From assembly GCA_013397455.1 (NCBI GenBank), contig VYZB01000210.1, forward strand, positions 1,273,492 to 1,337,491: a stretch of DNA of 64,000 bases. Direction: 5' to 3'. The notes beneath the pieces were generated by a model. The model saw only the letters and a list, made by a program, of their open reading frames with translations. It had not been told where the DNA came from and ran no database searches. The position numbers and the translations under genes are program-made. This document shows, one piece after another, positions 25,601 through 35,614 of this stretch. The DNA is from Crotophaga sulcirostris. Lineage: Eukaryota > Chordata > Aves > Cuculiformes > Crotophagidae. The stretch's first letter is position 1. Every line of letters starts with the position of its first letter.

Positions 25601-26848
25601 AATGCTTTCAGTCATTCCTGTTGGTGTTATTTCTCTTTGCATAAATAATGAAACATGCACTGGAGCATAGACTGAAAAGCAGCTGTCCCACCTCCCAGGT
25701 GATCATCAAAACATCAGGACAGAGAGCCCTAAATATTTAAATATTTTTTAAAATACAATCACTCCAATAAGAGAGTATAAAGAGTGGTTACCCCAGAATA
25801 TTACAGAATATTGTGATGAGTGAAAGTTCGTATCCACACAGGTATTGCCAACAAATGAACTGGATCCTAACTGTTACAATATTACACAAGAAAACATTGC
25901 GAAGTACTGTTTTGTTTTTGAATCTGGAATTCTTTTTAGCCACAACTGTTCTTGACAGTATTGGAAGAGGCAATACTCAAGTATTTGGGTACTTAGTTTG
26001 GTGTATTTAAGTACTTAATTTCACATATCTAAGTATTAAGTCAAAATAATAATATTCTGAGTATATTTCTCATCCCAGAAATCATCACTCTTGTTAATAC
26101 CTAGATTATCCATATACTCCTATAAGACTAAAAGATCTACTAGTGCTGTGATTTTTTTTTTCCTTCTTTTATGCACTCAGAGTTAAACTCACCTCTAGAT
26201 TTAGGGTTAAAGAGGAATATTTTTTTGTTAAACTTTCCTCTCTGATCTGGGAAATTGTCCTTGTTTTGAAGTGATCTGGGACCATTGCCTAAAGAAATTT
26301 CTTATTCCCAGAGAGGTACGGGACAAAGCCTTGGACAATTTTCCAGGCTTTCTCTGGGTATTTTATTACATCTCTTTGGTTTGTTATAAGGTGTCAGAGT
26401 ATCTTTTGTGGTTTATGATGTGTTTTTCCCTAAGAAGATGAGGTTCTATGGAGGTTTGAGAGATGAATTTGACAGTCCATGTTCTTACAGTCATATAAGG
26501 GACACAGTATGCAGTTGGTTGAGTTTAAAGATCACCCTGCTTAACCCCCCAGCAAGGGATTATGCCAACCATGGAGCAAACACCATGACAAATGACAAAG
26601 AACTCAGCTCCATCACTGCGTCCATTCTCAGCTGACAAGGGAAGATCTGGGCCAGGAGTGTGGAAGGGAGGGAGAGTCAGGCCAAGGCCAGAAATGGGGC
26701 ACCGTCAGACCTCATTATCGTCACAGCGAGTAGGAGAAGCAATACGTTATTTAGACAAGCCCTGGGGCGATCCTAATTGACAGCGCTGAGCTCAAAGCTA
26801 CCTTTACTCCCTGTCCAGTAGTGTTCACCATCATTATAAAATTTATCT

Positions 26849-26974
26849 CTCTTGAAATACCCCTGTGAGGAAGGGACTGCCTACCCCATTTTAAAAACAG
26901 GTATAGAAACAGCAAAGCATTTGACTTATGACACATAGGACATCTATATCCAAGCCAGCAACTCAATCCAGATC
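26849..26974 (+). mobile_element. Possible MIR SINE relic
   Basis: The order of blocks fits the MIR 3' half: ACCCCTGTGAGGAAGGGACT (compare the CCCTATGAGGTAGGTACT type), CCCCATTTTAAAAACAGG (compare CCCATTTTACAGATGAGG), AGAAACAGCAAAGCATTTGACT, then GACACATAGGACAT and CCAAGCCAGCAACTC. The match is from memory and the copy is strongly diverged, as expected for an ancient amniote SINE. It lies directly at the edge of an enhancer-like stretch. Confidence 0.5.
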
Positions 26975-28149
26975 ACTTATTTTTCAGACTGGCATATTTC
27001 TACTCAAACACATATTCTCCACATATAAGAAGTTTTCTAGAAATATTAAGCAAATTAATATTACATGGGTTAGCAACAGATTAACAGAATGATAAAAAAA
27101 ATCAAAAAGCAAAGCTGGAGTCTTCACATTCAGATTGAGCCTACTTAAATAAGTACTTTGATGATCTTCTCTGAACATAAAAAGAATTCAACTTGCATCT
27201 TAAACACAGACATGTAAAATCTACCCTCCTTTCTCTCTTTCTTGCTTAACATTGTTAGGTTCTGTTTCTTAAACAGAAATTACTGATTTCATATGCAGAA
27301 TAAGTTGTCTTCTTTCTGGAGTTGTCCCACTTTTCAGATGGAGTGATCAACAAAAATGATAAAGTTAAAAATATTAGTGAGGAAGGGGGAAAAGGTGTTT
27401 ACCACCTTGCAGAAGAGTCACAGGTAGACAATGCATAGGATATACACCACTCATTTCCCCTTTAAATGGGATCTAAACCACTGCCAAAGACAAAATTAAA
27501 AATAAAAAATATTGTCAATGTTACATGGTGGTTTTTCACATTTTGTTTTTAAACACGCACTGAAGTACCTCAGAAAAGGTTTGATCTAAAAGAAAAAGTC
27601 AAATCTCATCCAGTCTTTTTCCATAGATAGCTCACAATGTGCTTATGGAATGCTGATCCAGTCAAAAAGGACAGCTTAGTAGGAAAAAAATCTGTGTTTG
27701 TGTATATTAAAAGTGAAAGAAAACAAAATTCTGACCTAAAAACAGTCTTTCAAATTTTGCAGTCAATAAGTCATGAAAAATGAAGACAAAGCCATTTCTA
27801 CAGTTTAAGATGATGCAAAGCCAAATCAGTTTAAGCATTTGGATGGATTTAAAAAAAAAAGGAAAGAACTTTAAATACAGGTAAAAATATTTGGCAATCT
27901 ATAAAGAAGATCACAGTGTTTTTACGTTCAGTGAAATAGGTACAGAAAACAGACTGCCTCTGATGGAGAATGCAGAAAAAACTATAAAAGTCCCTTTTGA
28001 TGTGAAAGCATCATGAAGTGGCACAAAGTCTGACCCTGCAAGTAAAGATATAAAATAAATACTGAGCCTTTTGTAAAGCTGTACAAATAAGGACATACAT
28101 GATATTCTTATAGGTGTTATGAAAAAGAATTAATGTAATGAAGGCACAA
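26975..28149. other. Unique AT-rich non-coding DNA
   Basis: No repeat family or gene recognised; A runs at 27092-27098 and 27850-27860. Confidence 0.45.
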
Positions 28150-28685
28150 CTTGAGGCCATATCTTCTTGTCCTATCACTTTTTGCCTTGGAGAAGAGACC
28201 AACACCCCCCCTTACTACAACCTCCTTTCAGGGGGTGTAAAGACCAATAAAGTCTCCCCTCAACATTCTCTTCTCTAGACTAAACAGCCCCAGTTCCCTT
28301 AGCCACTCCTTCCAACTCCTGTGCTCCAGCCCCTTCACCAGCTTCATTGCTCTTCTCTGGACACACTCCAGCACCTTAATGTATTTCTTGTACTGAGGAA
28401 CCCAAAAGTGAACACAGGATTTGAGTTTGAGGATCTGCAGCCTCATCAGTGCTGACAGTGACTTCCTTGACCCTATTGGCCACACTGTTTCTGATAAAAG
28501 CCAGCTGTTGCCTTTCTTGGCCACCTGGACACACTGTTGGCTCAGTTGCTCGTCAACCAACAATCCCATGTCCTTTTCTGCAGGGCAACTTTCCAGCCAT
28601 TTGTCCCCAAGCCTGTAGCTTTGCATGGGGTTGTTGTTGTTGAAGTGCAAGACCCAGCACTTAGCCTTGTTGAACCCTTGTGGAA
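28150..28685 (-). mobile_element. CR1: CR1 internal fragment with decayed reverse-transcriptase C-terminus
   Basis: The minus frame 28228-28650 (140 codons) follows the CR1 ORF2 C-terminus. Blocks in order are an MHFNNNNPMQ-type start, LESCPAEKDMGLLVDE, the QVAKKGNSWLL segment, CVHFWVPQYKK, LECVQRRAMKLVKGLEH, and [15 protein letters not shown] followed by an early stop. These match other copies here ([17 protein letters not shown] at 49.9-50.4 kb). The 3' untranslated region and octamer tail are absent at the low-coordinate end, so unlike the other copies it is truncated on both sides. A GTT trinucleotide run (28629-28642) adds asparagines to the frame. It is a dead copy with no RT catalytic core. 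Confidence 0.9.
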
Positions 28686-28861
28686 ACCTGTTCCAATCCT
28701 GTCTTTGCCTAAATGTATGGATCTAAATCAAAAGTAAGACTTTATCTCAACAATGTATTTCTCAATGTGAATTCTTGACTGTGGAGCAATAAAGTACGCT
28801 TCCCCCATTACAGAAAGAGTCATCAGAGTACAGGAAATCAAAGGACATCAAAGGACATCAA
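28686..28861. other. Spacer between two divergent CR1 fragments
   Basis: About 175 bp. Near its right end ATCAAAGGAC is tandemly repeated (28838-28861), directly before the next CR1 begins; this could be slippage or a target-site effect. Confidence 0.5.
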
Positions 28862-29345
28862 ACTACTGGAGAGTGTCCAGAGGAGGCCACAAAGCTGGTG
28901 AAGGGTCTAGAGGAGAAATCATACAAGAAGAGGCTGAATTCACTTGGTCTGTTCAGCCTGGAGAAGGGGGGACTGAGAGGGGCTCTCATAGTTGCTCACT
29001 ACCTTCTCACAAGGGAAGGAGGTGAAACAGGTACTGATCTCTTCTCTCTGGTGACCCATGATAGGACTAGAGGGAATGGCAGGAAGATGTGCCAGGGGAG
29101 GGTTAGATTGGATATTAGGAAGAGATTCTTCCTCCAACGGGTGGTGGAGCACTGGAACAGCTCCCCAGGGAAGCAGTCAGAGCACCCAGTCTGCCAGTAT
29201 TCAAGAAGCATTTGGACAATGCCCTCAGTCACATGGTGTGAATGTTGGGATTGTCCTATGCAGGGATAGGAGATGGACTGGATGATGCTTGTGGGTCCCT
29301 TCCAACATGGGTCATTCTATGAGTCTATGATTCTATAATTTTATG
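28862..29345 (+). mobile_element. CR1: CR1 retrotransposon, 3' part with tail
   Basis: The plus frame 28898-29269 carries the CR1 C-terminal blocks in order: [70 protein letters not shown]. It lacks the usual stop context and runs on into 3' UTR sequence. The copy ends with GATGGACTGGATGATGCTTG, GGTCCCTTCCAACATGGG and degenerate TCTATGAT octamers (29312-29345). It is a different subfamily from the TACTGTGA copies. It lies back-to-back with the minus-strand fragment 28150-28685. Confidence 0.93.
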
Positions 29346-30301
29346 GTCTTGCTGTCCAGTCGAAATATTTGCTTAATGTCAGTTACAGAGAAAATTTAGC
29401 TCTCTTGATATTAAATTCAGTACTGACACCATAGTTTCACTGCAGATCAGGGACATCAAAGTCCCTGGGCCTATATAGTGGTCGTTGAACCTCCCTCTGA
29501 AGGTGCGGTTGTTTTTCTTCCAAAATCAAAGAAAGTTTCATGTTGTAATGACATTTTCTTTGGTACCGTTCCTTGTCCTACCTTCACTCATAGATGGAAG
29601 AAGTTATTGCCTGCAGATAATCAACTATAACAAATACTGAACATTGTTCTGTGGATATTAATTTGGAGGTGGCTCTTGGATTATTGCTCAGTGTACTAAC
29701 AAGACTAAGGTCCTGGTAAAAAATTGACAATTGAGGTAAAGAACAGGCAAGATTGTGCAAGACATTCAACTTTGCATTCCAGCCCTAAGGAGATTAAAAC
29801 TAAACCATTACCTACAACGACTCACATTGCCATTCCTTGGAGACTGGAAAATAAGGGTGTGTTTTGATCTGTGTATATCACCCACTTCTGAAATAGCTGG
29901 AGCTGTGGGCTGTGTTGACAACAACAGCTATCCTGTTGAACCTCTATCTTGAACACCTACAGATGGAATCAACGCCCCTTCAGTGACCCAGGGAAGAAAA
30001 AAACACTCTGAAATGACAGAAGGAGTGGTTGTGTGGAGATACAAGACGGTTTAAAGCAACAGGCAGTGAGTGCATCAGTGCTGTGCATTAACTTTTGGGA
30101 AGGATGGGCAGTCAAAATACCCCACCTGCCCTCTGGCACAGAAGTCACCCTACGTTCAAGACGTGTTTGTGGTTCCACTTTCTGCTGTTCAGTGTGGCTC
30201 TCTTTGTGAGCTTTCTAACATTTAGCAAGAGATAACAGATTAAGCCAAGTGCAGAGATAATGAAATATAAATTAGTAGGTTTGCCAGCCTTTATCCACAG
30301 C
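29346..30301. other. Unique non-coding DNA
   Basis: About 950 bp. Nothing recognised; no long frame. Confidence 0.45.
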
Positions 30302-30676
30302 ACTGTCAGAGTGTATTATCTGGTATATCTAGTTCAGAGCAGTCAGTTAAATTTCCCCTTATCAGAAACTGAGTGTGAAGTGTGGTAATGTTGCTAAGTG
30401 CAGAACAAAAATCTCTCTTTTTTTGCATCCCATGACTGCTCCAGGCAACATTCTTGGAAACCTCTGAGTAGGAAGGAAAAGAAGACCCTGAGATATATAC
30501 ACTGTGACAAGCCAGGAGGCTAAGCTCCACCGGTAAACCGTCCTGTGAGCGGCAGTCGCCTGTGGCTGTGACATTACCACACTTTGCTCAGCTTCAGAAA
30601 GGGAAATTTAACTGACGACTGCTATGAACTGAAGCCACAGCCTAAACCAGATAATACACCCTGACAATACTGTCAG
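30302..30676. mobile_element. Foldback (inverted-repeat) element, possible MITE-like DNA transposon
   Basis: Two arms of about 85-93 bp, roughly 30307-30391 and 30571-30663, are imperfect reverse complements separated by about 180 bp. Shared blocks from the outside in are GTGTATTATCTGG, GTTCA.AGCAGTC, CAGTTAAATTTCCC, CTGAG and AGTGTGGTAATGT. Most differences are small indels in the outer half. The identical octamer ACTGTCAG flanks the structure (30302-30309 and 30669-30676), which could be an 8-bp target-site duplication of hAT type. The arms' outer bases CAGAG/CAGGG also fit the CAG start of hAT elements. No transposase is encoded. An old MITE, a foldback relic or a hairpin RNA locus are all possible; I recognise no named family. 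Confidence 0.6.
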
Positions 30677-31154
30677 GCAAAAAAGGCTGTGTTCCCATTG
30701 ATTTCAACGCATTGGAGACATATTACCCAGGGCTGTGTATGTTTGAGGGTATATGTGAACACTGTGGGAATATCAAAGGGAAAGACACACTGATTTGGGC
30801 AGAAACAGGCCTTGCAGAGATAAATCCCCAAAGTGCACTGACTGAAATACATATTATTTGGCGAAGCGGGCATGGCAAAAATATTGATTGTAATTATAAC
30901 TTAATCCTCAATCTACATCTCATATACCCTGCTGGGTTTGTTTAAAAGGTTGTAAGCAGGGAAAATAACATTTCTTGCATCTCTGGGTTGTTTCTGAAGG
31001 ACTGTAAGTCCAGTTTGTCTGTATTGTCTCCAGAATGCAAACATCAGTGACTGAAAAACTCAAAATGTTCAGAGTTTGGGTTTGGCTCAGAAAGGATCCA
31101 AGGTTCTCTTAATCTTAATCTTTATCTCAAGCTTCTTTTAATCAAGTTGCTTTA
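30677..31154. other. Unique non-coding DNA
   Basis: About 480 bp between the foldback element and a CR1 tail; nothing recognised. Confidence 0.45.
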
Positions 31155-31259
31155 AGCAACGTGATCGAGTGGGAGGTGTCCCTGATCATGCAAGGGATGT
31201 TGGAATTAGATGATCTTTAAGGTCCCTTCCAACATAAACCATCCTATGATTCTATGATA
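31155..31259 (+). mobile_element. CR1: CR1 3' terminus, about 105 bp
   Basis: AACGTGATCGAGTGGGAGGT, GTCCCTGATCATGCAAGGGA, then AATTAGATGATCTTTAAGG and CCTTCCAACATAAACCATCC end in TATGATTCTATGAT octamers. It is a classic TCTATGAT-tailed CR1 3' end, 5'-truncated. Confidence 0.92.
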
Positions 31260-33416
31260 ATCTCTTAGGCCTTGGATCACAGATGCTGCATAAACAGGTT
31301 TTGTGATCGTATGATAAAGCTAAATATCTGGTGTCACAACAAATATTCTAAAAAAAATAAGAAGGATGTTGAAACAAAAATGGTTTTCCTACTTTTGAAC
31401 ATGGACCAGCCTCTAATTATTTGACTTAAAGGAAAACTTTCTGAAGTTGAAAAGAAAAGTTGGTAGTAAGTTCCCACATTTTCACTAACATTTGTTAACA
31501 TTTGCATAGCACTTGTCCCTTTGAAAACTGTAGAACTCAGTGTCTGTAGTAAAATGCTACTACTTAAATTTGTATTACTTTGTTGATATCCACGTTTTCT
31601 TTAGCTTAAGAAAATTTCTCACTGTGCCTTTTCTCTCTACTCCTTGTTCTGACCAGAGCTTTAGAGTATCAGTGTGGTTTAAAATCTCAAATAAATCGTT
31701 TTGTCATAAAAGTATCAAGCCTTCCAGATGATCAAGACTTACTATTTCACAGTGTCTTGACCTACAGGCCTGTTGGCCTGCTTTTTTGGTGCCAAGTTTT
31801 GCTTGAGGACTTAGTTGGGAACTTCTGGGTGGCACAGTACGAAGCTTTCCCTGTTTACATTGAAAAGTACATTCAGTTCTCATCGTTCTGCAATGTGTAT
31901 TGCAAAACTGGGATGAGCTTATCATAAGCTGAGTAGCTCCTCAGACTATTAGGAGAAGGTGACCAAGTCTTATGTCTACCAATGAAGGGTATTTTCGAAA
32001 AAGAGAGAGGAGGTTGATCCAAAAAACAGCATTTATTGCACCTTTTATAACGAGACTGTTTCTCAGAAATAGACAGCAGGAAATAACAGGTCCTTGACTT
32101 CATGTAAAAGATGTATTTGGAATATTTGCAATTAACCCACTCTTCATGTCACTGCTCTACTATCCAACTGCATACACTCTCTTTTTCTCATTCTTAAGAA
32201 TTCAGCAGCTTCAATCCCAGTGCTCTGCAAAAGCTGTAAATTAGGATCCAAGATGAACTGATGTTTCATTTGAAATGTTTCATGCCGGCTTGCAGTTTCC
32301 AAATTAGCATGCAACAGCACCAGAGGAAACAGAGGGATTCTCCTGCATTGTACAAAGAGCTATGTGAACTTCTGAAATGCCTGAGATCTCATTACTGACA
32401 ACATTTTGACCTCAGAGTTTTCATGTGCTGACCTGGAGGCTGCCTTTGGAAGTAGAAATGCAGATTCCCTATTCAGTATAACTGCATGGGTTTATCAACC
32501 CTGATGACTTTTTTTCAAATGCAAAGCAACAGTATGTGGCTTCCAAACCTGAGGAAAAGTAATTAAAAATGATAGATATGAAAGCAGGATGAATAAGCAA
32601 TCAGCTAGGAAGAAGGCAGACGGAATGCAGTCCTTTCTAGGGTGCTTTTGGTAAGCTTTTATGTTTTGTTGCTAAGCCTGTTGAATCCCATCCAGAGATC
32701 TGGGATTAAAAGCTCTATAGAGGCTTAAAGTACCAAACAGAACACAGGGAAAGAGCAAGAGCTACTCGTCTTCTGAAGCTACCTCTTGTTACTCCTGTGA
32801 CCCAGTTTTATTGGGAATACTACTCAGTAGCAAAAAGGAAAAAAAAAATAACAGAGATAAGGTAATAGAGTAAATACTAAGAAAACATTTTCTTTTACTT
32901 GGAAAAGAAAACAAGTCTAACATTCTGGTCCCACTGAATGTAGGAAGCCAAAAAGAGAGTCACTGCTAATGTTGGCAGAGCCAGAGGCTTCCCACAATAC
33001 AAAACTTCTTCAAAATGGGAATTCATTATTTTAAAAGAGATTTTAAGTCAAAGTTTGGGGAGCAGTACTGCATTCTCATTGTCTGGGTCCCAGAAAAGGC
33101 TAAGCAATTTGGAAAGGTTTTTTAGGGCTCCGGATAAATACATTTCTTTGAAAATACAGTCTGGAGACAAAACTCTATGTGTCCCACAAGTTAAGAGATG
33201 GCAGGTTGCATGGCCAACAGGTCAAATGTTATGGAATAAGTTCCGGAGTTCTACAGGGATTGAACAAGTGTAGAAAATCTTAAGCAAAGAGAACAGCAAA
33301 GAATGTTCTTCACAGAGCAAGGGTGGAGTCACTGTCGGCACAGCAACAGGTCAGTTTGGACTTGTAATTCAAGGCAGATTTTTAGCTTCTTTGTACTATG
33401 TATAAGATTTGTGAGT
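31260..33416. other. Unique non-coding DNA
   Basis: About 2.2 kb with no gene or repeat family recognised. The near-palindrome CAGGCCTGTTGGCCTG lies at about 31766-31781. All frames are under 80 codons. Confidence 0.45.
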
Positions 33417-33635
33417 TCATAGAATCATTTGGTTGGAAAAGACCTTTGAAATCATCAAGTCCAATTGTACCTGTCAACTCCTAAACCAGATCCCTAGGTG
33501 CTTCATCTGTCCGTCTTTCTAATACTTCCAGGGATGGGGACTCAGCCACATCCCTGGGCAGCAACTCCAGTGCCTGAGAACCCTTTCAGTGAAGAAATTT
33601 TTCCTAATGTCTAATCTGAACCTCCCAGAGTTCAA
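33417..33635 (-). mobile_element. CR1: CR1 3' fragment
   Basis: It starts TCATAGAATCATTTGGTTGG (inverted tail and 3' end), then AAAGACCTTTGAAATCATCA, AACCAGATCCCTAGGTGCTT, ACATCCCTGGGCAGCAACTC and CCTTTCAGTGAAGAAATTTT, and ends near CTAATCTGAACCTCCCAGAG. It is non-coding and 5'-truncated. Confidence 0.92.
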
Positions 33636-35303
33636 CACTTACCACTGATCCCTACGTTCCTTTGTGGGATTGTTGTATTCCATTGCAACAAAATAATGCT
33701 GCAAGCAATTTCTTCTCTCAGTGTCATTTTCATTCCAGTTTGTTCCACACTGGAAATTAGCTGGATGCTGTTGTTTAAACTGTTTTTAAAATACATAGTG
33801 TGAAAACCTCACCTCCAGACTCTGCAAGACTTCCCTAACCGACTATGACTGAATGGAAAATTCTGCCGCTCTGATTAAACTTATATGTAGAGGTGAATAA
33901 AATATAAAAGAGGTCTTGAGCATCATCTTTTATTTAGTGTCTTGTCCGATAAGTATGATCATACTTTTAAGGATCACAGTATATTTTTAGACACCTTGTA
34001 AAGCACTCAAGCTTTTGCTTAGAGTACTAAGAGTGTATGGTTTAATGAGCCAGTTGACAGAACATTAGTGACATCAAAGCAATGGAAAAAACTCTGTTTG
34101 CTTGCTCTTCCTTTCATCTGACTTTAAAATACAATGCAATCAACAGAATTAGGAAAGGAAAACACATACACACATGCAGACCAAGTATATGTGATGAACA
34201 CTGTGTGATCAACTGCTTGAAAGTAATGTTTTTTTTCAGGAAAACAAGATATTCTTCTCCTTCTAAATACACACAAGATTCTATGCAAGCCTACTGTTTC
34301 ACTCTGCTGCAGTTTATCATGGGGTTTCTTGGAGAGATCAGATTAATGTCATCTGAGTATTGTGTAGACAGTAAAAGTGCATGATACTGCTTCTCCTTTC
34401 TACTGTTAACCCCTAGTTTGTCAGGATTACTCTTGAAGAGAGAGCATATTCAAGTTTCTGTGTCTAATGTCAGGCTATAACCCCAGGAGGAACGGTTGGC
34501 AGTTCTAGCCATCGCATCACACCTGACATCGACACTGTACAGGGGGATACATCTCTCCCAACTTAAAATATCTGCAGAGCTGGCCTCCTACAGTACCCAG
34601 AAAAGCCAACACAGAAGAATGGGCACTTTTAATGAGTAATTCATCAGGCTTCTCTCAGGTATTTATTTGGAATGAGCTACATTCCTAAGAGTGCTTTATT
34701 TTTTCTCTCTTTTTCACTTTCTCCTTTCTTTCTACAGGGAGTTTAGAGCATGTGGTTATAGATACCTGCATTGTACATGATGGAAGATTTTACAAATTTG
34801 TTTGCATTTCTACCTATGCTACTTTTGAAGCCTCTGAACTTTTCACATAACTGATTGTCCTCAGAACCATCTTATGTCAGATGGCACTGTGATATGCTCT
34901 TGATTGGGTTTTTCACTCACCAGAGATCTCATAATACAAAGAGACTCCCAAGCTAATTACAAGACAATCACAACTGGCAAGTCCCAAACCACATCTGGGT
35001 GTAGAGAGATTGAAGTGGTACCCACTTTGCACATTGCTACCTCCTACTGGCTGTCTAAAATTCATTGAAGAGGAAGATTTACTCTCAGAACATCAGTGGG
35101 AATATGAATATGGCAAAAAGATTACATGTTAGTGGATTTTGTTAGTCACTTTAGTGATAACCTAGCTATGTAAAACCTCTCAGAGGTTGCAAATTTGTAC
35201 CTTCATGTTTGGGTTCTACAAAAGATGGGGAGAGAAGTTTTCTTTCTTACATCACCAAGACTGATGTATTATTGTTTGTTAAGAAGTTGTAACACAGGAA
35301 TGA
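33636..35303. other. Unique non-coding DNA with one acceptor-like site
   Basis: About 1.7 kb. It includes a perfect 16-bp palindrome (33951-33966). A long pyrimidine tract with CTACAG at 34698-34737 is followed by a 36-codon open stretch to a TAA at 34848-34850. A 100-codon plus frame at 34082-34384 matches nothing I know. Confidence 0.4.
33951..33966. repeat. Perfect 16-bp palindrome
   Basis: AAGTATGATCATACTT is its own reverse complement. It may be a dimeric binding site or chance. Confidence 0.85.
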
Positions 35304-35365
35304 TTTTTACTTATTTTATTTTTTTAACTTTATTTTTTTTATTTTATATTATTTATTTTATTTTA
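35304..35365. repeat. T/A-only low-complexity tract at a CR1 3' end
   Basis: A nearly pure T-rich stretch (TTTTATT-type units) directly abuts the inverted 3' end of the next CR1 copy, where the octamer tail would be expected. Confidence 0.8.
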
Positions 35366-35614
35366 GTATTACAAGATTGGAAAGGACCTTTGAGATCACT
35401 GAGTCCAACCTAGAACCCAACACCAACACGAACCCATCATCTAAACCATGGCACTGAGTACCTCATCAAATCTCCTCTTAAACACCTTCAGGGACCGCGA
35501 CTCCACCACCTCCCTGGGCAGCGCATTCCAATGGCCAATCACCCTTTCAGTGAAGAATTTTTTCCTAATATCAAGTCTAAACCTCCCCTGTCAAAACTTG
35601 AGTCCATCACCTCC
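35366..35614 (-). mobile_element. CR1: CR1 3' fragment, TACTGTGA group
   Basis: GTATTACAAGATTGGAAAGG, CTTTGAGATCACTGAGTCCA, then ACCATGGCACTGAGTACCTC, CCTCCCTGGGCAGCGCATTC and CACCCTTTCAGTGAAGAA form the reverse complement of the young group seen at 50.3-50.5 kb. About 250 bp remains, reaching into the end of ORF2 (inverted DIRKKFF..ERVIGHW region). The octamer tail itself is replaced by the T-rich tract. Confidence 0.93.

Larger units (their letters stand above)
20586..26848. other. Unique non-coding DNA with candidate conserved blocks
   Basis: About 6.3 kb without a recognised transposon. It contains an imperfect 24-bp tandem copy (21174-21197 and 21201-21224), two short perfect hairpins (22591-22614 and 23623-23640), and two stretches with enhancer-like texture: about 23640-24090 (repeated TTAATTAGTAATTAAG-type homeodomain sites near 23800) and about 26380-26840. 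Frames are short and unrecognised. Confidence 0.45.
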
